This document shows positions 1 through 9,337 of a stretch of DNA of 64,000 nucleotides, piece after piece. A program made the position numbers and the translations under genes. The DNA comes from JBJXFE01 sp046153875 (GTDB lineage: Bacteria; Planctomycetota; Phycisphaerae; Phycisphaerales; UBA1924), in assembly GCA_046153875.1 (NCBI GenBank), contig JBJXFE010000043.1, positions 1-64,000 on the forward strand, in the 5' to 3' direction. The first letter of the stretch is position 1. The number at the start of each line of letters is the position of its first letter. Under the pieces are notes generated by a model. The model had not been told where the DNA came from, ran no database searches, and saw only the letters and a program-made list of their open reading frames with translations.

Positions 1-13
1 CTCACATCCTCAG

Positions 14-32
14 GTCGGCTCGGAGAGCCGAC
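14..32 (-). terminator. Stem-loop 3' of the Asp-box dockerin gene
   Basis: A perfect 7-bp stem (GTCGGCT/AGCCGAC) with a 5-base loop lies 25 bases past the stop of the minus-strand gene ending at 58. There is no T-run, so this is a processing or weak termination hairpin at best. Confidence 0.4.
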
Positions 33-57
33 GTACCCCTCCCCTGATCCCTGGTTC

Positions 58-1764
58 TTAGGGGCATCCCAGCACGTACTTGCCCTGGAAGCACCCGAAG
101 TCCGCGACCGTCAGCGTCCCGCTCGCGTTACAGTCCGCGTACGGGTCGCTCAGCACGTACCGCCCCTGGAAGCACCCGAAGTCCGCGACGGTCAGCGTCC
201 CGCTGCCGTTGCAGTCGGCGTAGCACTCGCAGTCGTCCGGGACGCCGTTGCCGTTCGCGTCCGCCTCCGCGCCGGCCGCGATCTCGCATTCATCCGGGAC
301 GCCGTCACCGTCGCAATCGTGCAGCGTTCCGGCCGTCAGGTCCTGCTGGTCTCCCACGCCGTTCCTGTTGCAGTCCCAGTCGCCGATCCGCATGAAGTAG
401 GCGTCCTGCTCGCCGTTGAGCGTGGCGGAGATCGTGAGGAACAGACCGACGTCGTCGGACTCCTGGTCGTAGTAATCGCCGATCTTGTTCTGGTTGGGCC
501 AGCCGATCATGCTGTCCCACGGCGGGGTGAGGGCTTCGGGAGGCGACCAGGTCTGGCCCTCGTCGTTCGAGAACGTGTAGTAGACGCGGTTGATCCCGAG
601 CTGGCCGCTCTCGTGGTTGCTGTTGTAGGTGACGTCGATGCGCCCGTTGGGGGCGACGGACATCGACGAGAACCAGTTCCACCGGTTCGCGCCCGCCGAT
701 TCCGCGTTCACGCGCACCGGCGTGCTCCACGTCTGCCCCTGGTCGGTGCTCCGCGCGAACATCACGTCGAGCGGGTCGGCGCCGGGCGGGTCGATCATGC
801 CCAGCACGTACACGTGTCCGCGCGAAGGGCCGCTCGACCGGTTCACGTCCACCCAGGTCTGCCCCAGCGCCCCGCCGGGGTTCGGCCCGCCGAACCCGCC
901 CAGCGGCGGCCCGCCGAGGTTCACCGCGACGTTCGACGTGAACGCGGGGTTCTGCTGCGGGTCGCGGGCGTTGTCGGACCGCGCCACGCGGAACGCCCCG
1001 CCGCTCATCCCCGCGACGTACACCTCGCCGTCGGGCCCCACGGCGGCCGTGCCCCAGATCGGGGTGGGCGTGACCACGGTCGGTGTGGGCCAGGGGCCGA
1101 CGCCGCTGGTGGTGTCGCGTCCGAAACTGCCGCCGGCGCAGCAGCCGAAGCTGGGGTTCCAGATGCCGTAGATGTTGCCGTCGCCCAGGCCGCGGGACTT
1201 GTCCACGGCCATCCACGCGCGGTCGCCGCCGTTGGCGAGGACGGGCCCGGACCAGGTTCGCCCGCCGTCGTCGCTCCGAAAGATCTCGCAGCGCCACGCG
1301 CCGCCGCCGGGGAGGGTGTAGTAGTAGAAGGTGCCGTCGGAGGCGGTCTCGATGACGGGGTCGCTGCGGAACACGCCGGGCGTGAGCACGCCGGGGACGG
1401 TCCATGTGCGGCCGCCGTCGTTGCTCCAGGCGAAGCCGGCCTGGCGGAAGTTAGACGCGATGGTGTCGAACTGCCGCCAGCCGATGACGATGCGGTTGGG
1501 GGCGAGCGGGTCGATGCCGATGGAGGGCTCGTTGGCGGCGTCACCGACGATGTTGAGCTGCTGGGCGTTGACGTTCGCCTGACGGATGAACAGGCCGTCC
1601 GCGACGGCGCCGAACGCCGGAGACGTGCGCGTGGCGGGCCGGCCCGGCGCGTCGCCTGTCGTGCGCTCCAGGGGCTGGGCGAGAGCGACGGAGGTGCCCA
1701 ACGCCACGCCTGCGGCGGCCAAGGTGGTCGTGGTACGCCGCGCACCGACGCGGATCAGCGCCAT
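58..1764 (-). CDS. Secreted BNR/Asp-box beta-propeller protein with GC-type dockerin
   Basis: This 568-residue exported protein has a signal peptide ending near residue 29. Its body resembles sialidase/BNR-repeat propellers, with at least four Asp-box motifs (SNDGGRTW near 113, SDDGGRTW near 164, STDQGQTW, SNDEGQTW). About 45 residues rich in D-x-D/N-x-N-G (thrombospondin type-3-like, likely calcium-binding) follow, then a C-terminal pair of dockerin-like segments (DCNGSGTLTVAD, DCNASGTLTVAD) ending in GCP. The ATG is preceded by GGGAG about 8 bases upstream. The sialidase catalytic arginine triad is not recognisable, so a binding or structural role is as likely as glycosidase activity. The next gene upstream, a dockerin carboxypeptidase, runs the same way. 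Confidence 0.85.
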   Translation of the reverse strand: MALIRVGARRTTTTLAAAGVALGTSVALAQPLERTTGDAPGRPATRTSPAFGAVADGLFIRQANVNAQQLNIVGDAANEPSIGIDPLAPNRIVIGWRQFDTIASNFRQAGFAWSNDGGRTWTVPGVLTPGVFRSDPVIETASDGTFYYYTLPGGGAWRCEIFRSDDGGRTWSGPVLANGGDRAWMAVDKSRGLGDGNIYGIWNPSFGCCAGGSFGRDTTSGVGPWPTPTVVTPTPIWGTAAVGPDGEVYVAGMSGGAFRVARSDNARDPQQNPAFTSNVAVNLGGPPLGGFGGPNPGGALGQTWVDVNRSSGPSRGHVYVLGMIDPPGADPLDVMFARSTDQGQTWSTPVRVNAESAGANRWNWFSSMSVAPNGRIDVTYNSNHESGQLGINRVYYTFSNDEGQTWSPPEALTPPWDSMIGWPNQNKIGDYYDQESDDVGLFLTISATLNGEQDAYFMRIGDWDCNRNGVGDQQDLTAGTLHDCDGDGVPDECEIAAGAEADANGNGVPDDCECYADCNGSGTLTVADFGCFQGRYVLSDPYADCNASGTLTVADFGCFQGKYVLGCP

Positions 1765-1805
1765 GTGGAGACTCCCTGTGTTCGATCTCCGCGCGTTCCC
1801 GCTCC

Positions 1806-1829
1806 GTCCCTTCGTCCCTTCGTCCCTTC
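1806..1829. repeat. 8-bp tandem repeat, three perfect copies
   Basis: Three perfect copies of GTCCCTTC (GAAGGGAC on the other strand) lie 4 bases past the stop of the minus-strand carboxypeptidase gene. Related octamer arrays lie 3' of two other dockerin genes, at 9241 and 17425. Confidence 0.8.
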
Positions 1830-1833
1830 TCTC

Positions 1834-4146
1834 TTACGGGCACCCCAGGACATACTTGCCCTGGAAGCACCCGAAGTCGGCGACCGTCAGCGTGCCGCTC
1901 GCGTTGCAGTCCGCGTACAGGTCGCCCAGCACGTACTTGCCCTGGAAGCAGCCGAAGTCGGCCACCGTGAGCGAGCCGGAGGTGTTGCAGTCCGCGTAGC
2001 ACGTCGCCGGGCACCCCTGCGTCGACACGACGAAGTCGTCGATCGCCGCCTCGGTCAGCGAGTTGTTGGGGGTGTCGTTGGCGGTGAACCGCACGCGCAC
2101 CTGGTCCGTGAGCGTCACGAAGTCCTGCACCGCGAAGCTGTTCGTCCGCCAGGAGCTCTGGCTGGCGTGGGTCGTGACCGCCGTCCACGTCGAGCCGTTG
2201 TTGTTGCTCACGTGGATTTCCATCGGGTCGGGCGTGCCGTTGACGGAGTACAGCCAGTACCAGTAGTTGACCACCGCGCCGTCGGCGCCCGCCAGGTCGA
2301 GCGTGGGGGAGAGCAGGCGCGTGGGCCCGCCGTCGACGTCGGCCGAACCGGCCGCGCCCCCGACGGCGCCGTTGGCGGTGACGTAGCAGGCGACGCCGGG
2401 CGCCGCGGTGTGGTCGTCCTCGGGCTGGGCCGCGGCCCCGGCGTTGGTCGTGCCGACCGGATCGGCGCGGACCCACCCGCCCGCGGTCAGGCTCGCGTCG
2501 TTCTGGATCGTCCACCCCGCCACCGCCGTCTCGAACTCGTCGGTGAAGGCGACCGTGGCGCTCACCGCACTCGTCTGGAGCGGGTCGGCGCACGCGGGAA
2601 ATACGACGGTCTGGAAGGTCGTCGTGTCCGCGGAGAAGAAGTACTCGATGACGCTGCCGCAGGGAGCCGCGGGGAGCGTGCCCTGGAACACCGTGCCGCC
2701 GAGCGGCGTGAGCGGTGAGAGGGTGAAGGGCCCGGCGCCGCCGATACGGGAGTGGAGGCGGCCGGAGCCGGTGTAATACGCGCCGCTCCCGCTGGAGATG
2801 GCGACCTGGACCGGGGTGGGCGTGTTGGGCGGGACTGTGGCGGGCGGGCCGGAGGGGAGTTCGAAGAGGAGCGCATCGCCCGTGAACCCGGCGAGCTCGA
2901 GGATCGCGTTGTAGTTCTCGATGGCGTTGGGGAGGATCTGGTCGGGCGGCAGGAGGAACCCCGGGTTGCCGGTGGGGCGGACCTCGATGGTGAAGGCGTA
3001 CACCCCCTCGGCGCCGTAGAACCAATCGACCGCGCCGCCGGATGCCGGGTAGATCGTCGTGAAGATCGGTCCGGCGGCGTAGACGAGCCCGTAGGTGCTC
3101 TCGATCGCCTGCTGCATCCTGGTGTTGAGCATGGCGAACGTTGGGTGGTCCGGCGGGAGGGCGTCGGTGTACGCCCACGGAGACATGACGAGCTGCGAAT
3201 AGCTGTGGAAGTCCATCGCCGAGCGGAAACGCGGGTTGGCCGAGACATAATCGCGCACGGCTTGGGTCTCGGGCTCGGAGAACCCGGCCACGCCGCGGTA
3301 CGTCTCGCTGCACGGGTCGGTGCTGGCGCCCTGGCCGCCCCACTGGTAGCCCCAGTTGCGGTTGGTGTCGACGCCGAAGCACGTGCTGCCGGCCGGCGGG
3401 GGCTTGCGGTTCTTGCGCCAGAGTCGGTTGTTGGGCGTCCACGTGTAGACGTAGCCGTCCGGGTTCACGAACGGGACGAGGTGGAACTCGACGCTGTCCA
3501 CGAGCTGCTGGATGCGGCAGTCCGTCGCGTAGTTCGTCAGCAGCTGTTCCGCGATGTACGCGATGACCGGGGGCGTGGCCCACTCGCGCGCGTGCTGGGC
3601 GGCGTTGTAGAAGGCCGCGGGACGGTTGGCGGTACTCCCCGGCCCGGTGATCCTGATCCCGAAGATGTCGCGGCCTTCGAGGGATTGCCCGACAACGATC
3701 ATGGACGCCAAGTTGGGGTATTGGTTGACGAGATCCTGGAGGAACGCGCGGTGCTCGTCGTAGGTGTGGAAGTCGTCGAAGAAGCCCGGGCCGTCGCCGG
3801 GGGCCCAGTGCGCGCGGGCGGCAAGCCGGGCAGCCTCGGCGTCGATCTGCGCCTGAACGTCCTCGATCATGACGGTGAAGCGCAGCCCGGCCTGCTGCAT
3901 CGCGGCGAGCTGCTCGGGCGAGACACGCACGTCGACCTGTCCGCCGATCCCGACGCGATGAGACCACACGTCGTCGGTGAGCGCGAGCGTGGTGGTCAGC
4001 TCGCGGGCCGTGCGGACATCAACCTGGACAACCTTGTGCCCGTCGTACCGCACGCCCCCGGGCGGCGCTGGCGTCGGCCCCATCTGGGCAGACGCGGCCG
4101 CGGTGCACGCTGCGATGACCACACCGACGACGCTGCTGTGGCGCAT
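1834..4146 (-). CDS. Secreted M14 zinc carboxypeptidase with GC-type dockerin
   Basis: This 770-residue secreted peptidase resembles carboxypeptidase T/A (family M14). The signal peptide ends near residue 21 (ASAQ). Zinc ligands are visible: H185 and E188 in HAREW, and H314 in FHSYSQ; the catalytic glutamate is E388 in FTIEVRP. After the catalytic domain comes an Ig-like segment, then a roughly 150-residue beta-sandwich with DGGPTRLLSP, SNNNGSTW and AAIDDF motifs that recurs in two other proteins here. Two dockerin-like segments ending GCP close the protein. The ATG at 4146 is chosen because GGAGGG lies 5 bases upstream and the signal peptide starts there; the frame stays open 68 codons further but that stretch is not signal-like. 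Likely role: extracellular peptide trimming. Confidence 0.9.
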   Translation of the reverse strand: MRHSSVVGVVIAACTAAASAQMGPTPAPPGGVRYDGHKVVQVDVRTARELTTTLALTDDVWSHRVGIGGQVDVRVSPEQLAAMQQAGLRFTVMIEDVQAQIDAEAARLAARAHWAPGDGPGFFDDFHTYDEHRAFLQDLVNQYPNLASMIVVGQSLEGRDIFGIRITGPGSTANRPAAFYNAAQHAREWATPPVIAYIAEQLLTNYATDCRIQQLVDSVEFHLVPFVNPDGYVYTWTPNNRLWRKNRKPPPAGSTCFGVDTNRNWGYQWGGQGASTDPCSETYRGVAGFSEPETQAVRDYVSANPRFRSAMDFHSYSQLVMSPWAYTDALPPDHPTFAMLNTRMQQAIESTYGLVYAAGPIFTTIYPASGGAVDWFYGAEGVYAFTIEVRPTGNPGFLLPPDQILPNAIENYNAILELAGFTGDALLFELPSGPPATVPPNTPTPVQVAISSGSGAYYTGSGRLHSRIGGAGPFTLSPLTPLGGTVFQGTLPAAPCGSVIEYFFSADTTTFQTVVFPACADPLQTSAVSATVAFTDEFETAVAGWTIQNDASLTAGGWVRADPVGTTNAGAAAQPEDDHTAAPGVACYVTANGAVGGAAGSADVDGGPTRLLSPTLDLAGADGAVVNYWYWLYSVNGTPDPMEIHVSNNNGSTWTAVTTHASQSSWRTNSFAVQDFVTLTDQVRVRFTANDTPNNSLTEAAIDDFVVSTQGCPATCYADCNTSGSLTVADFGCFQGKYVLGDLYADCNASGTLTVADFGCFQGKYVLGCP

Positions 4147-4537
4147 GAAAGCCCTCCGCGCGGAGGCAGCGCAACCCGGCGCACGGGAGCGCGTGTCCCT
4201 CCGTGAACCGCAATTAGACAGCCGCGCACGCCGCTCCGCAAGAGTCGGGCAAAACCGTTTCATCCCGGATGACGAATTCTCGGTCCCGTCCGCGCACATC
4301 CCGGACGCCCCCGCGGGCCGCTGCGCGGCAATCCCGGTCAGTCGGCGCACCGATCAAACCCCATGCGCCGCGGCGAATTCAGCGCGAAATCACTGTTCAA
4401 CCGGGCAACTGCCAGTATGATCGATGCGTAGCGGTGCCCGCGGCCTTGGAGGGGCCGAGACCGCCCATCCTGCCTTCTCCCAGTGCCATCGTCCGGCGTC
4501 GGCGATCAGTGCCTTCGCCCAGATCGAGGAGTTGTCC
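4147..4537. other. Divergent intergenic region
   Basis: These 391 bases separate the carboxypeptidase (-) and the first sugar dehydrogenase (+), so they should hold both promoters. The only suggestive element I see is TATGAT at 4416-4421 on the plus strand, without a well-spaced -35. No RNA gene or terminator is evident. Confidence 0.4.
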
Positions 4538-6097
4538 ATGATTCATCGGGTTTGTTCCGTGCTCGGCATCGCCGCCGTCGTACTCGGATTGACCACCGCC
4601 GTCTCGGCCCAGACCCCGCTGGACACCGTCCGTGTCGGGGTCGGGCTGGTGCGTCCGATCTTCGTGACGCACGCGCCGGGCGACTTCAACCGTCTGTTCG
4701 TGATCGAGAAGCAGGGGCTCATCCGCATCATCAAGCGCAGCCCGTATGAGACGGGCACGGCGTTCTCCACCGGGCAGCTTCTCGGGACGCCGTTCCTCAA
4801 CATTGACCCGATCGTGACCGGCGGCACCTCCACCAGCAGCGAACAAGGGCTGCTGGGGCTGGCGTTCCACCCGAACTATTTCGGGTCGGGTGCGGGAGCC
4901 GGCGAGTTCTACGTGTTCTACACGTCCGTGAGCCCCGCGAACGCGAACATCGTGGCGCGGTACACCGTGTCGGCGAACCCGGACGTGGCGAACACGGCCG
5001 AGGTGCGGATCTTCAACATCTCCGACTTCGCGACGAACCACAACGGCGGGTGGATGGCGTTCGGGCCCAACGACGGGTATCTCTACATCGCCACGGGCGA
5101 CGGCGGGAGCGGGTGCGACCCGAACCAGAACGGGCCGAACATCAACGCGCTGCTCGGCAAGATTCTCCGGGTCGACGTGACCGGGGCGGCGACGTACACC
5201 ATTCCCGTCACCAACCCGTTCGTCGTGAACCCGCCGGCCGCGGCGCACCGCCAGGAGATCTGGGCGTACGGGCTGCGCAACCCGTGGCGGCCCGCGTTCG
5301 ACCGGGCGACCGGCGACCTGTGGATCGCCGACGTTGGGCAGATCGCGTGGGAGGAGATCAACTTCCAGGCGGCCGCCGAGACGGGGGTCCGCAACTACGG
5401 GTGGGACTGCCGCGAGGGCCTGGTGTGCTCGACGGCCTCGGCGTGCACGGTCGCGCACTGCGGGGTAGGGTGCACGGAGCCGGCGGGCACGCCCGCGCCG
5501 TTCACGAACCCGATCCACGTGTACGACCATGGCCAGGGGTGCTCGGTCACCGGCGGGCACGTCTACCGCGGGTGCGCGATCCCGGACCTGCACGGGACGT
5601 ACTTCTTCGCCGACTACTGCACCACCTCCATCTGGAGCCTCAAGTACAACGGCACCACGGTCACCAACTTCACGAACCGGAGCGCGGAACTCGCGCCGGG
5701 CGGCGGGCTGAGCATCGCCTCGATCACCAGCTTCGGCGAGGACGCCTTCGGGGAGATGTACATCTGCGATCAGGACGGGGGCGAGGTCTTCAAGATCGTT
5801 CCCCAGACCGTCGTCGGCCCGGACTGCAACAACAACGGGCGGCGCGACTCGTGCGACATCGCCTCGGGGTACTCGTCGGACAACAACGCCGACGGCGTGC
5901 CCGACGAGTGCAACTGCTACGCGAACTGCAACGGGGACTACTCCGGGAACACGCCCGTGCTTTCGGTCGCGGACTTCGGGTGCTTCCAAGGCCGCTACGT
6001 GGTCGGGCACATGTACGCCGACTGCAACAACAGCGGCACGATCTCCGTCGCGGACTTCGGGTGCTTCCAGGGACGGTATGTGCTGGGGTGCCCGTGA
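4538..6097 (+). CDS. PQQ-dependent sugar dehydrogenase-like propeller (paralogue 1) with GC-type dockerin
   Basis: This 519-residue secreted protein has a signal peptide ending near residue 24 (AVSAQ). Its fold is the six-bladed glucose/sorbosone dehydrogenase propeller (PF07995-like), seen in GLLGLAFHPNY, GYLYIATGDGG, YGLRNPWRPAFDR, GDLWIADVGQ and YFFADY. Relatives oxidise aldoses with PQQ, but the PQQ ligands cannot be confirmed by eye. A D/N-rich TSP3-like linker (CDIASGYSSDNNADG) precedes two dockerin segments ending GCP; the first loop carries an insertion (NCNGDYSGNTPVLS). ATG at 4538 has GAGGAG 7 bases upstream. The next paralogue starts in its stop codon. Confidence 0.88.
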   Translation: MIHRVCSVLGIAAVVLGLTTAVSAQTPLDTVRVGVGLVRPIFVTHAPGDFNRLFVIEKQGLIRIIKRSPYETGTAFSTGQLLGTPFLNIDPIVTGGTSTSSEQGLLGLAFHPNYFGSGAGAGEFYVFYTSVSPANANIVARYTVSANPDVANTAEVRIFNISDFATNHNGGWMAFGPNDGYLYIATGDGGSGCDPNQNGPNINALLGKILRVDVTGAATYTIPVTNPFVVNPPAAAHRQEIWAYGLRNPWRPAFDRATGDLWIADVGQIAWEEINFQAAAETGVRNYGWDCREGLVCSTASACTVAHCGVGCTEPAGTPAPFTNPIHVYDHGQGCSVTGGHVYRGCAIPDLHGTYFFADYCTTSIWSLKYNGTTVTNFTNRSAELAPGGGLSIASITSFGEDAFGEMYICDQDGGEVFKIVPQTVVGPDCNNNGRRDSCDIASGYSSDNNADGVPDECNCYANCNGDYSGNTPVLSVADFGCFQGRYVVGHMYADCNNSGTISVADFGCFQGRYVLGCP

Positions 6098-7614
6098 AGC
6101 AGACCGCCGGCGCGCGAGGACGGAGTCACGACGCCGCCCGCCACGCGCCGGCGTGGTGGGCCCTGATCGCGGGCGCGATCGGCTCGGCGTGCGCGTCGGC
6201 CCAGGTGCCGGTGGCGGTGGAGCACGTGGCCGCGATCAATGAGCTGGTGTACGTCACCACAGCGCCCGGGGACGCGGCGCGGCTGTTCGCGCTCGAGCGG
6301 GCCGGGATCGTCCGCATCATCAAGGATGGGACGAGGCTCGCGACGCCCTTCCTGCACATCGAGAACATCGTCAACGGCGGGTCCGTTGAGCAGGGGCTGC
6401 TGGGCCTGGCGTTCGATCCGGGGTACGCCGCGAACGGTCGTTTCTACGTCTGCTACACCGGGCCCAACGCTGCGAACGACGTCCAAATCGTTCGCTACCG
6501 GGTCTCCACGAACCCGGACGTCGCCGATCCGGGCTCGGCCGTGCTCGTTCTGACGGTCCCGCATGAGCCGTGGTCCAACCACAACGCCGGCTGGATGGCC
6601 TTCGGGCCCGGGGATGGGCACCTGTACATCGCCACGGGAGACGGCGGCGACGGGTGTGACCCCAACCAGGCGGCCCAGAACCCCGACTCGCTGCTGGGCA
6701 AGATACTCCGCATCAACGTCGCGGCCCTGCCGTACACCATCCCGCCGAACAACCCGTTCGCGTCCGGCGGCGGCCGAGCGGAGGTCGTGGCGTTGGGCCT
6801 GCGCAACCCGTGGCGCTGCGGGTTCGACCGCGAGACCGGCGACCTGTGGATCGGCGATGTCGGCGAGGGCGCCGCGGAGGAGATCAACCTGATCCCCGGC
6901 ACGGTCCTCGCGGGGCCGCAGGCCGCTCCCGTCAACTTCGGGTGGGACTGCCGCGAGGGATTCGAGTGCGCGACGGTCGGCCCGTGGCCGTGCCCGGTGA
7001 CGCACTGCCCGACGGGGTGCTCGTCGCCGGCGTTCGCCGATCCCATTCACGCCTATGCGCACGACCTTGGGTGCGCGGTAACGGGCGGGTATGTCTACCG
7101 CGGCTGCGCGATGCCCGAGCTCCGCGGCACGTACTTCTTCGCCGATTTCTGCTCGGGGCGATCCTGGTCGTTCCGGTACCCGAACGGTGCCATCACACAG
7201 TTCACGGAGCGCACGGCGGAGTTTACGCTTCCCGGCGGACCACCGATCAACAACGTCTCCAGCTTCGGCGAGGACAACGAGGGTGAGCTGTACGTCTGCG
7301 ACTTCGGCGGCAACATCTTCAAGATCGTCCCCGCCCAATCGCCCCCCGACTGCAACGAGAACGGACGCCCGGACGGGTGTGACATCGCCGGCGGGTTCTC
7401 GCCCGACATCAACGGCAACGGCATCCCCGACGAGTGCGAGGAGATCTGCTACCCGGACTGCAACTCCAGCGGCTCGCTCACGGTTGCCGACTTCGGGTGC
7501 TTCCAGAGCAAGTACGCTCTGAATCACCCCTACGCCGACTGCAACACGAGCGGGAGCCTGTCCATCGCCGACTTCGGGTGCTTCCAGAGCAAGTTTGTCC
7601 TCGGGTGCCCGTAA
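6094..7614 (+). CDS. PQQ-dependent sugar dehydrogenase-like propeller (paralogue 2) with GC-type dockerin
   Basis: This 506-residue secreted protein is a close paralogue of its upstream neighbour, with the same propeller signatures (GLLGLAFDPGY, HLYIATGDGG, LGLRNPWRCGFDR, GDLWIGDVG), TSP3-like linker and dockerin pair (FGCFQSKYAL, FGCFQSKFVLGCP). No ATG fits. The best start is GTG at 6094, which overlaps the upstream TGA as GTGA, suggesting translational coupling. It is followed by a plausible signal peptide (hydrophobic core near 23-36, cleavage near ACASAQ). GTG at 6088 is an alternative. The reading frame is open far upstream, but that part is only the shadow of paralogue 1. Confidence 0.85.
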   Translation: MKQTAGARGRSHDAARHAPAWWALIAGAIGSACASAQVPVAVEHVAAINELVYVTTAPGDAARLFALERAGIVRIIKDGTRLATPFLHIENIVNGGSVEQGLLGLAFDPGYAANGRFYVCYTGPNAANDVQIVRYRVSTNPDVADPGSAVLVLTVPHEPWSNHNAGWMAFGPGDGHLYIATGDGGDGCDPNQAAQNPDSLLGKILRINVAALPYTIPPNNPFASGGGRAEVVALGLRNPWRCGFDRETGDLWIGDVGEGAAEEINLIPGTVLAGPQAAPVNFGWDCREGFECATVGPWPCPVTHCPTGCSSPAFADPIHAYAHDLGCAVTGGYVYRGCAMPELRGTYFFADFCSGRSWSFRYPNGAITQFTERTAEFTLPGGPPINNVSSFGEDNEGELYVCDFGGNIFKIVPAQSPPDCNENGRPDGCDIAGGFSPDINGNGIPDECEEICYPDCNSSGSLTVADFGCFQSKYALNHPYADCNTSGSLSIADFGCFQSKFVLGCP

Positions 7615-7736
7615 ACGGTCCGCACGTGACGGGTCAACGCGAATCTGCGCGGTCGGTAGACGCTTCGAGCCGGGCGAGACACCGAGCCACCCGCACGGGC
7701 CGGCGGGGCGCAGGGATCCGGCACAGGAGTCTTGCG

Positions 7737-9230
7737 ATGACGCGGATGCTGGTAGGAACACGCCATGCCCCGATCGTCCCGGGCGTGGCGGGAGCGCTGC
7801 TCGCGGTCTGCACCGCCTCCGCCCAGACGCCGCTCAAGGCGGAGGTCTTCGCCGAGAACCTCCTCGCCGCCCCCGTGATGGTGACGCACGCGCCGGGCGA
7901 CTTCGCGCGTGTCTTCGTCGTCGAGCTCGACGGGCACGTCGAGATCGTCAAGGACGGGACGCTCCTCCCCACGCCGTTCCTCGACATTTCGTCCCGGGTC
8001 GCGTTCGGCGGCGCGGAGCGCGGCATGTACTCGATGGCGTTCGACCCCGGGTACGCGGTCAACGGGTTCTTCTATGTGAACTACCTCGGCCCGGACCCCG
8101 AGGAGGACACGATCATCGAGCGCTACCGGGTGTCGGGCGACCCCGACATCGCGGACCCCACGAGCGCCGAGCTGGTGCTGCGCATCCCGCAGCCGCCCAC
8201 CTCGATCCACAAGGGCGGGTGGATGGGCTTCGGACCCGACGGGTACCTGCACGTCTCGACGGGGGACGGCGGGCCGCAGTGCGACCCTTCGGGCAACGCC
8301 CAGAACCTCGGCAGCCTCCTGGGCAAGATGCTGCGGCTCGACGTGTCGTCGCTCCCGTATTCGATCCCGCCTTCGAATCCGTTCGCCGCCGGCGGCGGGC
8401 GTGGTGAGCTCTGGGCCTATGGCCTGCGCAACCCGTGGCGGTGCTCCTTCGACCGCGCGAGCGGCGACCTGTGGATCACGGACGTAGGCCAAGGGGCGCA
8501 GGAAGAAATCAACGTGCGCCTCGTGGCCGAGGGCCCGCCGATCGCGCCGAACTACGGGTGGAACTGCCGCGAGGGGTTCATCTGCGCGACCGTCCCGCCG
8601 GGCTCGTGCTTCAACGCGGTCTGCCCGCCGGGATGCGCCTCACGGGCGTACGTGGACCCGATCCACAGCTACACCCACGCCTCGGGGTGCGCGATCACGG
8701 GCGGGTACGTCTACCGCGGCTGCGCGATCCCGGATCTGCGAGGGGCGTACTTCTTCGGCGACCTGTGCGCCGGGAGCATCTGGAGCCTGCGGTACGACGG
8801 GAAGAATGTGACGGAGCTGATCGACCGCACCGCCGAGCTCCTGCCCGCCGGCGGGCCGACGATCGCGCTCGTGATCGGGTTTGGCGAGGACGCGTTGGGC
8901 GAGCTCTACATCGGTGACGCGAGCCCGCGGGTCTGGAAGATCGTGCCGGACGAGCCGGCGCCCGACTGCAACGAGAACGGCCGGACCGACGGGTGCGATA
9001 TCGCCCTGGGATTCTCGCCCGACATCAACGGCAACGGCGTGCCCGACGAGTGCGAGGAGGTCTGCTACCCGGACTGCAACTCCAGCGGCTCGCTCACGGT
9101 TGCCGACTTCGGGTGCTTCCAGAGCAAGTACGCCCTGAATCATCCGTACGCCGACTGCAACGTGAGCGGCAGCCTGTCCATCGCCGATTTCGGGTGCTTC
9201 CAGAGCAAGTTTGTCCTCGCTTGCCCGTAG
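7737..9230 (+). CDS. PQQ-dependent sugar dehydrogenase-like propeller (paralogue 3) with GC-type dockerin
   Basis: This 497-residue third tandem paralogue has a signal peptide ending near ASAQTP, then the propeller blades (GYLHVSTGDGG, YGLRNPWRCSFDR, GDLWITDVGQG, AYFFGDLC). The TSP3-like linker and dockerin pair (ending FVLACP rather than GCP) are nearly the same as in paralogue 2, pointing to duplication or gene conversion of the 3' end. ATG at 7737 follows AGGAG by about 8 bases. The 122-base gap after paralogue 2 holds no terminator I can see, so the three may share a transcript. Confidence 0.88.
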   Translation: MTRMLVGTRHAPIVPGVAGALLAVCTASAQTPLKAEVFAENLLAAPVMVTHAPGDFARVFVVELDGHVEIVKDGTLLPTPFLDISSRVAFGGAERGMYSMAFDPGYAVNGFFYVNYLGPDPEEDTIIERYRVSGDPDIADPTSAELVLRIPQPPTSIHKGGWMGFGPDGYLHVSTGDGGPQCDPSGNAQNLGSLLGKMLRLDVSSLPYSIPPSNPFAAGGGRGELWAYGLRNPWRCSFDRASGDLWITDVGQGAQEEINVRLVAEGPPIAPNYGWNCREGFICATVPPGSCFNAVCPPGCASRAYVDPIHSYTHASGCAITGGYVYRGCAIPDLRGAYFFGDLCAGSIWSLRYDGKNVTELIDRTAELLPAGGPTIALVIGFGEDALGELYIGDASPRVWKIVPDEPAPDCNENGRTDGCDIALGFSPDINGNGVPDECEEVCYPDCNSSGSLTVADFGCFQSKYALNHPYADCNVSGSLSIADFGCFQSKFVLACP

Positions 9231-9240
9231 CACAAGGGGC

Positions 9241-9264
9241 GAAGGGACCGAGGGACGAAGGGAT
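9241..9264. repeat. 8-bp repeat array (GAAGGGAC-like) 3' of dockerin gene
   Basis: Three octamers (GAAGGGAC, CGAGGGAC, GAAGGGAT) begin 10 bases after the stop of the third sugar dehydrogenase. The unit is the same as at 1806 (opposite strand) and 17425. Confidence 0.65.
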
Positions 9265-9337
9265 CGGCCGCGGCGGGCACGCCGCGACACGGCATGCCGC
9301 AGCGCGTCCCGCGCCCACCCCGCGGTATCATCGCCCC

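Noticed and set aside
319..2718. 799-codon plus-strand open frame antisense to two dockerin genes
   Set aside because: It is Arg/Val/Gly-rich shadow coding opposite well-supported genes; stop codons are rare by chance in GC-rich DNA. The same applies to other long antisense frames, such as 14078-17236, 22612-24621, 27625-30237 and 29952-32420 (minus or plus).
5050..6093. Upstream extension of the second sugar dehydrogenase frame
   Set aside because: The extra 348 codons overlap paralogue 1 in another frame and contain no domain; the signal peptide starts at GTG 6094.
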